A stretch of 9,555 nt of DNA from UMGS1933 sp045593405 (GCA_045593405.1 JAZNWN010000017.1:1-9555), one strand, 5' to 3'. Shown: positions 1 through 6,857, counted from the stretch's first letter. Notes: generated from the sequence alone by a model not told the origin. Made by a program: numbers and translations.

Positions 1-2
1 AA

Positions 3-1757
3 AATGATAGAATTTATAAAAAAAGAGATTATAAAAAATTAATTATAATTATTGTAACAATAGTTGTTATAATGGCTATTTTATCTACAGGTTTCGCACT
101 GGTAAATGCAAATAATGAAAATATGGTCGCAGGAGTTACTATTGATGGAATAAATGTTCAAGGTTTAAATAGAGAAGAAACAAAAAAACTAATTGAAAAC
201 AAAATTGAAGAGAAAATAAATAGAGAAATAAAAGTAAAAATAGAAAATGAAGAACAAACTATATTATTATCACAATTGGAATTAGAATATGATATAGAAA
301 AAGCTATTGAAGAGGCTTTTAATATTGGAAGAACAAAAAATGTATTTGTAAACAACTTTGAAATATTGAAAAGTAAGTTTTTAGGAGCTAATGTCAATTT
401 AATATTTAATTATAATGAAGAATTAATGGACGATGTAATTAAAAGTATAAAAAATAAAGTACCAAATGCGGTTACTGAAGCTACATACTGCATAGAAGAT
501 GAAGAATTAATTATAACTAGAGGATTAGCAGGATATACATTTAAAGAAGAGGCTTTAAAAACTGAAATTATAAAAAACATAAATATAGGATATAATCAAG
601 ATATAAATATTAATTTGATTTATGGAGAACCAGAAGATATTAATATAGAGCAAATTTATGAAGAAGTACACACAGAAGTACAAGATGCATATTATACAAC
701 AAATCCTTTTAAAATTTATGCAGAAGTAAAAGGTGTAGATTTTAATTTAGAAGAAGCAAAAGAAATATTAAAAGAACAAAAACAAGAGTATATAATAAAA
801 TTAACAATTACAAATCCTAATAAGACAACAAAAGACATTGGGACAGAGGCTTTTCCAGATATGCTTTCAACATTTTCAACAAGATATGATGCAACTAATA
901 TATCAAGAACAACAAATCTAAAAATAGCAATAAATAAAATCAACGGAGTAGTTGTTATGCCTGGAGAAACTTTTTCTTACAATAAAACATTAGGAAAAAG
1001 AACAGTTGAAGCTGGTTATAAAGATGCTGCAGGATATTCAGGAGGAAAGGTAGTTCAAATGCTTGGGGGAGGAATTTGTCAGATTTCTTCTACTTTATAT
1101 GATGCAGTGGTATATGCAAATTTAGACATAGTAGAAAGACATAACCATGCATTTATAACATCATATGTGGGAGCAGGAAAAGATGCAACAGTTGTATATG
1201 GAAGTTTAGATTTCCAATTTAAAAACACAAGAAATTATCCAATAAAAATAAAATCATCAATACAAAATGGAATTGCAACTATAAGTATTTATGGAATAAA
1301 AGAAGCGGTTGAATATGATGTAGAGATTTCTACAACAATATTAAACTATATACCATATACCATTATTTATGAAGATGATGCTAATATGGCACAAGGAGAA
1401 GAAGAAGTTGCACAGAATGGACAAAAAGGTTGCAAAAGTATTACATATAAGATTTTGAAACAAAATGGAAAAGAAGTTTCAAGAAGTGTTTTATCAACAG
1501 ACACATATAGTGCTATGAATAAATATATAACTAGAGGAACAAAAACAGTAACAACAGTAGCCCCAGTAACGCCAGAAGAACCACAAATTCCAAGTACACC
1601 AGAAAAACCAGTTGAGCCAGATGTTCCAGAAATGCCGGACACTCCAAGTGTTCCAGACGACAAAGAAGAACCAATAAATCCGGAAATACCGGCAGAACCA
1701 GATGATACAGAACCTGTTGTAAAACCTGAAGAACCAGAGCAAACAGAAGCCGCTTAG
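3..1757 (+). CDS. VanW/YoaR-like membrane-anchored surface protein with G5 domain (5' end outside window)
   Basis: The frame is open to the window edge: 23 codons before the ATG at 72 encode a basic stretch (KKRDYKK) running into a hydrophobic helix (LIIIIVTIVVIMAIL), so the Met at 72 sits inside a transmembrane anchor and the true start lies upstream. Numbering from that Met, residues about 20-250 look like the repeated putative peptidoglycan-binding module of YoaR-like proteins. Residues 267-408 are a VanW domain with the hallmark GGGICQISSTLY (332-343), and 415-490 resemble a G5 domain ending in RGTK. The tail from about 495 is proline/acid-rich and probably forms an extended extracellular segment; there is no LPXTG sorting signal. 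VanW proteins occur near vancomycin-resistance genes, but their biochemical role is unsettled and no resistance gene is visible here. Role inferred: cell-envelope protein exposed outside the membrane. Family assignment is firm, function is not. Confidence 0.9.
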   Translation, partial: NDRIYKKRDYKKLIIIIVTIVVIMAILSTGFALVNANNENMVAGVTIDGINVQGLNREETKKLIENKIEEKINREIKVKIENEEQTILLSQLELEYDIEKAIEEAFNIGRTKNVFVNNFEILKSKFLGANVNLIFNYNEELMDDVIKSIKNKVPNAVTEATYCIEDEELIITRGLAGYTFKEEALKTEIIKNINIGYNQDININLIYGEPEDINIEQIYEEVHTEVQDAYYTTNPFKIYAEVKGVDFNLEEAKEILKEQKQEYIIKLTITNPNKTTKDIGTEAFPDMLSTFSTRYDATNISRTTNLKIAINKINGVVVMPGETFSYNKTLGKRTVEAGYKDAAGYSGGKVVQMLGGGICQISSTLYDAVVYANLDIVERHNHAFITSYVGAGKDATVVYGSLDFQFKNTRNYPIKIKSSIQNGIATISIYGIKEAVEYDVEISTTILNYIPYTIIYEDDANMAQGEEEVAQNGQKGCKSITYKILKQNGKEVSRSVLSTDTYSAMNKYITRGTKTVTTVAPVTPEEPQIPSTPEKPVEPDVPEMPDTPSVPDDKEEPINPEIPAEPDDTEPVVKPEEPEQTEAA

Positions 1758-1778
1758 GTAGATATTTAATGAAGGTGT

Positions 1779-1799
1779 TGGGGCGCAGATTGCGCCCCA
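1779..1799 (+). repeat. GC-rich perfect hairpin after the VanW gene
   Basis: An 8-bp perfect stem GGGGCGCA/TGCGCCCC with a GAT loop (plus an outer T-A pair) starts 22 bases after the VanW stop. It stands out as a GC block in very AT-rich surroundings. No T-run follows directly; TTTTT comes only about 11 bases later. It may therefore be a weak terminator or RNA 3'-end stabiliser, or one copy of a dispersed palindromic repeat. Confidence 0.6.
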
Positions 1800-1826
1800 T
1801 AAATTGTATATTTTTCCCTTTTTTAA

Positions 1827-1855
1827 TTGACAAATTTATAAATAAAGAATATAAT
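1827..1855 (+). promoter_or_regulatory. Consensus sigma-A promoter for tRNA-Lys
   Basis: TTGACA (1827-1832) and TATAAT (1850-1855) are separated by exactly 17 bases, a perfect match to the housekeeping consensus. The -10 box ends 17 bases before the mature tRNA, leaving a short 5' leader of about 10 nt for RNase P to remove. Confidence 0.9.
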
Positions 1856-1872
1856 AAGTAAGCGTTAAAAAT

Positions 1873-1948
1873 GCACCATTAGCTCAGTTGGTAGAGCAAC
1901 TGACTCTTAATCAGTGGGTCCAGAGTTCGAGTCTCTGATGGTGCACCA
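1873..1948 (+). tRNA. tRNA-Lys (anticodon CTT)
   Basis: A complete 76-nt cloverleaf can be folded by hand. The acceptor stem is GCACCAT/ATGGTGC, the D stem GCTC/GAGC, the anticodon stem ACTGA/TCAGT (1899-1903 and 1911-1915) and the T stem CAGAG/CTCTG with loop TTCGAGT. The anticodon loop CTCTTAA (1904-1910) carries CTT at 1906-1908 and so reads the lysine codon AAG. The discriminator A and the CCA end (1945-1948) are encoded in the DNA. It has its own promoter and terminator and appears to be a single-gene unit. Confidence 0.97.
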
Positions 1949-1959
1949 AACCGGTAAAG

Positions 1960-1987
1960 AAGGTTCTATTTATATAGAACCTTTTTT
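1960..1987 (+). terminator. Intrinsic terminator of the tRNA-Lys unit
   Basis: A perfect 10-bp stem AAGGTTCTAT (1960-1969) / ATAGAACCTT (1974-1983) with loop TTAT is followed by a T-run (1982-1987). It lies 11 bases after the tRNA CCA end. The following 1988-2144 is AT-rich spacer with nothing I can support. Confidence 0.9.
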
Positions 1988-2144
1988 ATTTATAATAGTA
2001 TAGAAATATATTAACAAAAAGTTACTTTTGTTTATTACCAGAGTGGTTTTGACAGTTTTAAATTGATGTTTGTTTAGATGTTTTATATATTTTAGTATTG
2101 AAAATAATATAGTAAATAAGGTATTATAAACACAATTATCTTAC

Positions 2145-2198
2145 TTGACTAACCTAGAAAATCACTATATAATAATATGAGTTTGTAAAATTAGGAGG
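2145..2198 (+). promoter_or_regulatory. Promoter and ribosome binding site of the ABC-F gene
   Basis: TTGACT (2145-2150) and TATAAT (2168-2173) are spaced by 17 bases. The predicted transcript starts near 2180, giving a leader of only about 25 nt. AGGAGG (2193-2198) lies 5 bases before the ATG at 2204. The leader is too short for the attenuator-type leaders seen on some antibiotic-induced ABC-F genes, so constitutive expression is inferred. Confidence 0.85.
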
Positions 2199-2203
2199 AG
2201 TAT

Positions 2204-3784
2204 ATGATAAACGCGATTGGTGTAACATTAAGATTCGGCAAAAGAGTTCTATTTGAAGATGTAAATATAAAATTTACAAAAGGTAATTGCTATGGATTAA
2301 TTGGAGCAAATGGAGCTGGTAAATCTACTTTTTTAAAAATATTATCAGGAGAAATAGAACCTTCAAAAGGTGAAATTGCTATAGAAAAAGGTAAAAGATT
2401 ATCAACATTAAAACAAGACCACTTTGCTTATGAAGATTACACAGTAATGGATACTGTAATAATGGGAAACAAAGAACTATATAGCATAATGAAGGAAAAA
2501 GAAGAAATATATACAAAACCAGATTTTTCTGAAGAAGATGGTATGAAAGCTGCAAAATTAGAAGAAAGATTCGCAGAATTAGATGGTTGGAATGCAGAAA
2601 CAGACGCAGCAACATTATTAAATAATTTAGGAATATCAGGAGAAAAACATTATAAAATAATGAGCGAGATAGAAGCTAAAGATAAAGTTAAAGTTTTACT
2701 TGCTCAAAGTTTGTTTGGAAACCCAGATGTGTTATTATTAGATGAACCTACTAATGACTTGGATTTAAAAAGTATTGAATGGTTACAAGAATTTTTAATA
2801 AATTTTGAAAATACTGTAATAGTAGTATCTCATGATAGATATTTCTTAAATAAAGTTTGCACACACATTGCAGATGTCGATTTTGGTAGAATAAAAATTT
2901 ATCCAGGGAACTATGATTTTTGGTATGAGTCAAGCCAACTAGCTTTAAAGCAAGCTAAAGAAGCTAACAAGAAAAAAGAAGAAAAAATCAAAGAGCTACA
3001 AGAATTTATTGCTAGATTTAGTGCAAACGCTTCAAAATCTAAACAAGCAACATCTAGAAAAAAATCATTAGAGAAAATAGAACTTGAAGAAATAAAAGCA
3101 TCAAGTAGAAGATATCCATATATAGATTTTAAACCAGATAGGGAACCAGGAAAGGAAATATTAACATTAAAAAATATTTCTAAAACAATAAATGGTGAAA
3201 AAATATTAAACAATGTGTCTTTTACAGTAAAAGCAGATAATAAAATAGCATTTTTATCTGATAATGAAAATGCAATAACATTATTATTCCAAATAATCTC
3301 TGGAGAAATTGAACCAGATGAAGGAGAAGTGATTTGGGGACAAACTATTACAAATGACTATTTTCCAAAAGATAATGGTTATTTATTTCCAAGAGATGAA
3401 TCGTTAGTAGATTGGCTAAGAGGATACTCAAAAGATCCAGATGAAACATATGTAAGAGGTTTCTTAGGAAGAATGTTGTTTTCTGGAGACGAAGCACTTA
3501 AAAATATAAAAGTGTTATCTGGTGGAGAAAAAGTAAGATGTGTATTATCTAAATTGATGTTATCTGGTGCAAACTTTTTAATATTTGATCAACCAACAAA
3601 CCATTTAGATATGGAAAGTATAACAGCATTAAACGAAGGAATGAAAAAATTTAAAGGAAATATGTTGTTTGCATCACACGACCATCAATTAATGCAAACA
3701 GTTGCAGACAGAATAATAGATATAAAAGAAGACAAAGTAATTGATAGAGAGTGTACTTATAACGAATATCTAGGAATTGAATAA
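2204..3784 (+). CDS. ykpA: ABC-F family ATPase, YkpA/YbiT-like, with one predicted degenerate ATP site
   Basis: This soluble tandem-ABC protein (526 aa, no membrane segments) is full length for the YbiT/YkpA group of ABC-F proteins, which act on ribosomes rather than in transport. NBD1 has Walker A GANGAGKST (34-42), Walker B LLLDEPTN (D180, E181) and switch H210. The inter-domain linker (about 241-310) is lysine/glutamate-rich, with the ARFSANASKSKQATSRKK stretch typical of the group. NBD2 has a good signature LSGGE (438-442) and switch H492. Oddly, NBD1's signature is SEIEAKDKV instead of LSGGQ, NBD2's Walker A position reads LSDNENAIT (no GxxGxGKS), and NBD2's catalytic Glu is Gln (FDQPTN, Q463). 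I recall the degenerate NBD2 Walker A also in B. subtilis YkpA. Family sure; the cellular role (translation factor versus ribosome protection) is not settled by sequence. Confidence 0.93.
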   Translation: MINAIGVTLRFGKRVLFEDVNIKFTKGNCYGLIGANGAGKSTFLKILSGEIEPSKGEIAIEKGKRLSTLKQDHFAYEDYTVMDTVIMGNKELYSIMKEKEEIYTKPDFSEEDGMKAAKLEERFAELDGWNAETDAATLLNNLGISGEKHYKIMSEIEAKDKVKVLLAQSLFGNPDVLLLDEPTNDLDLKSIEWLQEFLINFENTVIVVSHDRYFLNKVCTHIADVDFGRIKIYPGNYDFWYESSQLALKQAKEANKKKEEKIKELQEFIARFSANASKSKQATSRKKSLEKIELEEIKASSRRYPYIDFKPDREPGKEILTLKNISKTINGEKILNNVSFTVKADNKIAFLSDNENAITLLFQIISGEIEPDEGEVIWGQTITNDYFPKDNGYLFPRDESLVDWLRGYSKDPDETYVRGFLGRMLFSGDEALKNIKVLSGGEKVRCVLSKLMLSGANFLIFDQPTNHLDMESITALNEGMKKFKGNMLFASHDHQLMQTVADRIIDIKEDKVIDRECTYNEYLGIE

Positions 3785-3787
3785 AAT

Positions 3788-3860
3788 TGTAAGGGCAGGG
3801 TTCCGTCCCTGCCCGATTTCTTTAAAATTAGAAGGGCGGACATGGATGGCCGCCCCTACA
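3788..3860. repeat. Composite GC-rich palindromic element between convergent genes
   Basis: Two hairpins fill the gap between convergent genes. The first is GGGCAGGG (3793-3800) / CCCTGCCC (3807-3814) with loop TTCCGT. The second is GGGCGG (3834-3839) / CCGCCC (3850-3855), with a T6 run at 3861-3866 on the + strand. The outer ends form an imperfect inverted repeat, TGTAAGGGC (3788-3796) against GCCCCTACA (3852-3860), 8 of 9 matching. This looks like a REP/MITE-like dispersed element. It probably also terminates transcription from both sides, the second hairpin being the better + strand terminator. Copies elsewhere cannot be checked from this window. Confidence 0.65.
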
Positions 3861-3871
3861 TTTTTTATATT

Positions 3872-4921
3872 TTATTGTTTGTTTTGTATTTTTTCTATTT
3901 CATCATAATTATCATTTAATATACCCAAGAAAACATTTGTAATTTCAGGATCGAATTGTGTTCCTTTATTTTTTTCAAATTCAGCTTTGACTATATCTAG
4001 AGAAAGTGGGTCACGGTAAGCCCTTTTTGATGTCATTGCATCAAAAGTGTCTGCGACAGCAGCAATTCTAGCAAGGTAAGGGATATCTTCTCCTATAAGT
4101 TTGCCTGGATATCCATTTCCATCAAAACGTTCATGGTGATGTTTTACTATAGGAATAATATCTTTAAACATTGTGGCATTTGATAAAATATGAGAACCAA
4201 TTGCTGGATGGTTTTTTATTTCAGAATACTCATCATCAGTAAGTTTGGCTGTTTTTAACAAAATACTGTCTGGAACACCAATTTTTCCAATGTCATGGAA
4301 TAATCCACCTAATTTTAATTTCTTTAAATCATCTTCAGATAAATTTAAATGTTTTCCAATTAAATGAGAATATTCAGAAACTCTATCAGAATGACCTCTT
4401 GTATATGTATCTTTAGCTTCAACAGTATATCTTAAAGTTTCGATACTTTCTAAATAAGCTTTTTCAAGCTCTGCATATGTAGCTGTTAATTTTTCGTTTA
4501 TTGATTTTATTTCTTGCATCTGAGATATAGCTTTTATTCCAGATTCAATTAATAATAATAATTGGTCAAATTTATCACTTTTTTCACAATAACCTTGAAT
4601 ATCTAAACGTCTAATTGTTTCAAGTGGTGGAGCTAAATCTTTATGACCAGTAAGAAGTAAGATATATAAATCAGAATTAAATTTTCTAATTTCTTCAACA
4701 ACTTGATTTCCATGAATAGGAGTCATTATAAAGTCTAAAAGCATCAAATCAAAATGTTCATTTTTTACACGTTCTATAGCTTCTAAAGGATCAGTTATTC
4801 CAACAAAAGAATAACCAGATTTAGTTAAAAAAACGTTAAGAGAATCTAGGATTCCTGCCTCATCATCTACGGCAATGATTTTATATTTTGCATCATCGTT
4901 TGTTTGATTGTATTTTCTCAT
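3872..4921 (-). CDS. Response regulator with HD-GYP domain, predicted cyclic-di-GMP phosphodiesterase
   Basis: This 349-aa cytoplasmic protein has a receiver domain (about 13-125) with acidic pocket D19/D20/E21, phospho-acceptor D63, T91 and K114. A coiled-coil-like linker (about 131-165) leads to an HD-GYP domain (about 166-345). All recognisable metal and signature residues are present: H177 (RGHSDR), H209-D210 (FHDIGKIGVPD), H238, the HHHERFDGNGYP run (261-272) and D291. Family knowledge predicts hydrolysis of c-di-GMP under phosphorylation control. No histidine kinase or diguanylate cyclase lies in the window, so it is an orphan regulator here. I chose the ATG at 4921: the in-frame GTG at 4933 overlaps the AGGAGGTG ribosome binding site, whereas the ATG lies 9 bases beyond it. 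It is divergent from the J-protein gene and convergent with the ABC-F gene. Confidence 0.93.
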   Translation of the reverse strand: MRKYNQTNDDAKYKIIAVDDEAGILDSLNVFLTKSGYSFVGITDPLEAIERVKNEHFDLMLLDFIMTPIHGNQVVEEIRKFNSDLYILLLTGHKDLAPPLETIRRLDIQGYCEKSDKFDQLLLLIESGIKAISQMQEIKSINEKLTATYAELEKAYLESIETLRYTVEAKDTYTRGHSDRVSEYSHLIGKHLNLSEDDLKKLKLGGLFHDIGKIGVPDSILLKTAKLTDDEYSEIKNHPAIGSHILSNATMFKDIIPIVKHHHERFDGNGYPGKLIGEDIPYLARIAAVADTFDAMTSKRAYRDPLSLDIVKAEFEKNKGTQFDPEITNVFLGILNDNYDEIEKIQNKQ

Positions 4922-4950
4922 ATAAGTGTACACCTCCTACAGTTTACATC

Positions 4951-4979
4951 ATTATATTTGTTAATTCGAAAAAAAGCAA
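4951..4979 (-). promoter_or_regulatory. Promoter of the HD-GYP regulator gene
   Basis: On the minus strand TATAAT (4956-4951) is preceded at 17 bases by TTGCTT (4979-4974), a perfect -10 with a weak -35. An AGGAGGTG ribosome binding site follows before the ATG at 4921. The -35 overlaps an A-tract region shared with the divergent promoter. Confidence 0.6.
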
Positions 4980-4996
4980 CAAAAAAGAGAAAAAAA
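4969..4996. other. Phased A-tracts between divergent promoters
   Basis: Three A-runs, 4969-4975 (A7), 4981-4986 (A6) and 4990-4996 (A7), have centres about 11 and 10 bases apart, close to one helical turn. Such phasing is known to bend DNA. The last run ends one base before the -35 of the J-protein promoter, where an UP-element or curved upstream DNA would act. The function is inferred. Confidence 0.5.
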
Positions 4997-4997
4997 G

Positions 4998-5061
4998 TTG
5001 AAAGAGAACATAAATATATGCTATAATGCATGTTAGATTTATTATTCCATTTTTTTGGAGG
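4998..5061 (+). promoter_or_regulatory. Extended -10 promoter and ribosome binding site of the J-protein gene
   Basis: TTGAAA (4998-5003) and TATAAT (5022-5027) are 18 bases apart, and TGC directly before the -10 makes it an extended -10. GGAGG (5057-5061) lies 8 bases before the ATG at 5070. I see no CIRCE-type inverted repeat, so HrcA heat-shock control is not supported. Confidence 0.8.
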
Positions 5062-5069
5062 ATGTTGAA

Positions 5070-5963
5070 ATGATTTTTAAAGATTACTATAAAATACTAG
5101 GTTTAGATACGAATAAAGTTAGTATTGATGAAATAAAAATAGCTTTTAGAGAACAAGCAAAAAAATACCATCCAGATGTAAACAAACAAACTAAAAACAC
5201 AGAAGAACGCTTTAAAGATATTAATGAAGCATATAAAATTTTATCTGGAGTAACTACAAGAAAAAAATATGATAGACAGTGGAATGCAAGGATTGGAAAA
5301 AGAAGAAAAAAACAACAATCTAGAGCTAGCAGGAATAATAATAACAACATTATTTCAGAGTTTAAAACATTATTTTTTGGACAAAATCAAGAAGAACCTG
5401 AAAATAAAGTATATAAAAAAATGCCAGTTAAAGGCGAAAACGTAGAAACAGAAATAAACGTCAAACTAGAGGATGCATATTTTGGATTAGAAAAGAAAAT
5501 ATCTCTTCGAACAGTAAGTGGAAAAATGAAAACATTTAATGTAAAAATCCCATCAGGCATAAGAAATGGAGAAAAAATAAGATTAACAGGACAAGGGAAA
5601 GCTGGTACAAATGGGGGAAAAAATGGCGATTTGTTTATAAAGATAAATATTTTAAATAATAAAAAGTTTAAACTAGATGGCTGTGACATAGTAACAGATC
5701 TTTTTATAACTCCATGGGAAGCGGCATTAGGAAAAAGAGTAAATATTGAGTCTATTGAAGATGCCGTTGGAATATATATTCCACCAGGAATACAAAGTGG
5801 AGAAAAATTAAGAATAGCACAAAAAGGGTATAAAGATGGCCAAGGTGGAAGAGGAGACTTAGTTGCAAATGTAAAAACAGTTGTACCAAAGACTTTAACA
5901 GAGCAAGAAAAAGAATTATTTGAAAAATTAAAAGAAATATCAGCATTTAATCCGAGAGGATAG
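5070..5963 (+). CDS. DnaJ-type co-chaperone, CbpA-like class (J domain plus two C-terminal domains, no zinc finger)
   Basis: The 297-aa protein has an N-terminal J domain (about 4-70) with the essential HPD at 34-36, which in this family stimulates DnaK ATPase. Two substrate-binding beta domains follow (about 124-197 and 198-275; PSGIRNGEKIRL and PPGIQSGEKLRI mark equivalent points), then a short helix. There are no CXXCXGXG zinc repeats and no Gly/Phe-rich region, so this is a class B (CbpA/DnaJ2-like) protein and not canonical DnaJ. In place of the G/F region stands a basic linker (RIGKRRKKQQSR, 74-85) and five Asn (89-93). The ATG at 5070 was preferred because the upstream in-frame TTG (5055) runs into the ribosome binding site. 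It stands alone, without dnaK or grpE nearby. Its client is unknown. Confidence 0.92.
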   Translation: MIFKDYYKILGLDTNKVSIDEIKIAFREQAKKYHPDVNKQTKNTEERFKDINEAYKILSGVTTRKKYDRQWNARIGKRRKKQQSRASRNNNNNIISEFKTLFFGQNQEEPENKVYKKMPVKGENVETEINVKLEDAYFGLEKKISLRTVSGKMKTFNVKIPSGIRNGEKIRLTGQGKAGTNGGKNGDLFIKINILNNKKFKLDGCDIVTDLFITPWEAALGKRVNIESIEDAVGIYIPPGIQSGEKLRIAQKGYKDGQGGRGDLVANVKTVVPKTLTEQEKELFEKLKEISAFNPRG

Positions 5964-6002
5964 GAAATATAAAAATTAAGTTAACAAATAATGCCAAAAT
6001 AG

Positions 6003-6084
6003 TTGACATAAACTAAACAAATATTGTATAATTAAAAAGGAGTTATACAAAAGATAAAAGGCATTTAAATATAGAAATGAGGTG
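6003..6084 (+). promoter_or_regulatory. Promoter of the 188-aa/50-aa/coupling-protein unit
   Basis: TTGACA (6003-6008) and TATAAT (6027-6032) are full consensus hexamers with an 18-base spacer. The predicted leader is about 55 nt. GAGGTG (6079-6084) lies 8 bases before the ATG at 6093. The promoter begins 40 bases after the J-protein stop, with no clear terminator between, so some read-through is possible. Confidence 0.85.
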
Positions 6085-6092
6085 CTTAAAAA

Positions 6093-6659
6093 ATGGAACA
6101 AGTAATAAAAGGAAAACATTTTAGCATAACAGATCCAAAAGGTGTGAAAACAGTAATATACGAAGTAAACAAAACTGAAAAAGAAATGGCAAAAAATGGA
6201 CCTAAATTTACTATTGAAAGACTAGATTATAAAGAAGAACTAGTGGGAGAAAAAACAAAAAAAACATTCTATGTTAATGAACCAAAAACAGAAGGAAACA
6301 GATTAGCAATATTCTCTTTTGGAAAGGAAAAGGTTGTAATAAATAACGGAGTTTTAGATGGAAACAAAGTATTGATTTCTAGAGAACCTTTACCATTCCA
6401 TTTTAAAACTATGTATTCTGAACAAGAGATGGAATTTAAGGAATTTACATATACACCAAATTTAAAAAGACCTATATCAATAATAGATCCAGAAACAACA
6501 GATGAAATCAAACCAGTACTATATTTTGATGAAGAAACAAATGAGGTAAAAGGCAAATGTAAATTAAGACCATATAAAAGTTATTTTGCCTTTGAAGTAA
6601 GACAAGGAGAAGATGACGACTTTGTTTTATTAGGGGGAAGCCCTGTTATTGAAGAATAA
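6093..6659 (+). CDS. Unknown 188-aa protein, first gene of the coupling-protein operon
   Basis: I do not recognise this family. It is a soluble-looking protein with no signal peptide or membrane helix, rich in Lys and Glu, with alternating hydrophobic/charged stretches that suggest mainly beta structure (for example RLAIFSFGKEKVVI near 70-83 and YFAFEVRQ near 168-175). It has a single cysteine, in KGKCKLRP, and an acidic C-terminus (EDDDF... VIEE). Nothing catalytic stands out. It has its own consensus promoter and ribosome binding site, and its stop codon overlaps the AAGGAGG of the next small gene. Co-transcription with a VirD4-like ATPase suggests a link to conjugation or another T4CP-related role, but this is context only. 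Confidence 0.85.
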   Translation: MEQVIKGKHFSITDPKGVKTVIYEVNKTEKEMAKNGPKFTIERLDYKEELVGEKTKKTFYVNEPKTEGNRLAIFSFGKEKVVINNGVLDGNKVLISREPLPFHFKTMYSEQEMEFKEFTYTPNLKRPISIIDPETTDEIKPVLYFDEETNEVKGKCKLRPYKSYFAFEVRQGEDDDFVLLGGSPVIEE

Positions 6660-6674
6660 GGAGGATATATAATT

Positions 6675-6827
6675 ATGCCAAGATTAGAATTACGTAAGGA
6701 CAGAAAAACTGGAGAACCAGTAAGAAAAAGATTAGTATCTGCACAAAGAGCAGAAATGGAAAATTATTTAGTTATAAAAGCTTATGATAATGAAAGAAGC
6801 AGAGAAGAAACAGAATCAGAAAAATAA
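6675..6827 (+). CDS. Small basic/charged 50-aa protein, unknown function
   Basis: A short ORF starts at the ATG at 6675, 10 bases after a strong AAGGAGG (6658-6664) that overlaps the stop of the preceding gene; it ends at TAA 6825-6827. The product begins MPRLELRKDRKTGEPVRKRL and ends in an acidic, probably helical segment (RSREETESEK), giving a basic N-terminal and acidic C-terminal half. There are no Cys and no hydrophobic helix. The tight spacing (15 bases before, 30 bases to the next start) and good ribosome binding sites on both sides support a real gene within the operon. I do not recognise the family; a DNA- or protein-binding accessory role is only a guess. Confidence 0.7.
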   Translation: MPRLELRKDRKTGEPVRKRLVSAQRAEMENYLVIKAYDNERSREETESEK

Positions 6828-6857
6828 TAAATTTCACAAAAGAAAAGGTGATTGTTT

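Noticed and set aside
72..74. ATG at 72 as the start of the VanW-family gene
   Set aside because: The frame is open for 23 codons upstream and encodes the basic residues and first half of a membrane helix. The Met lies inside that helix and has no ribosome binding site.
1367..1742. Long antisense reading frames opposite the VanW C-terminus
   Set aside because: They mirror the repetitive proline-rich codons (CCA/TGG bias), giving low-complexity Trp/Phe- or Ser/Gly-rich products with no ribosome binding sites.
1873..1948. tRNA-Lys as an attachment site of an integrated element
   Set aside because: No integrase is present, and I found no second copy of the tRNA 3' end in the window.
2049..2079. 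Second promoter upstream of the ABC-F gene (TTGACA at 2049-2054)
   Set aside because: No acceptable -10 at 16-18 bases, whereas the 2145-2173 pair is near-perfect.
4919..4933. GTG at 4933 (minus) as the start of the HD-GYP regulator
   Set aside because: It overlaps the AGGAGGTG ribosome binding site. The ATG at 4921 has proper spacing.
5055..5072. TTG at 5055 as the J-protein start
   Set aside because: It overlaps the GGAGG site. The ATG at 5070 is 8 bases downstream of the site and gives a normal J-domain N-terminus.
6038..6056. Leader peptide after AGGAG at 6038-6042 in the 188-aa gene's leader
   Set aside because: No ATG, GTG or TTG lies at usable distance, and a TAA follows soon in one frame.
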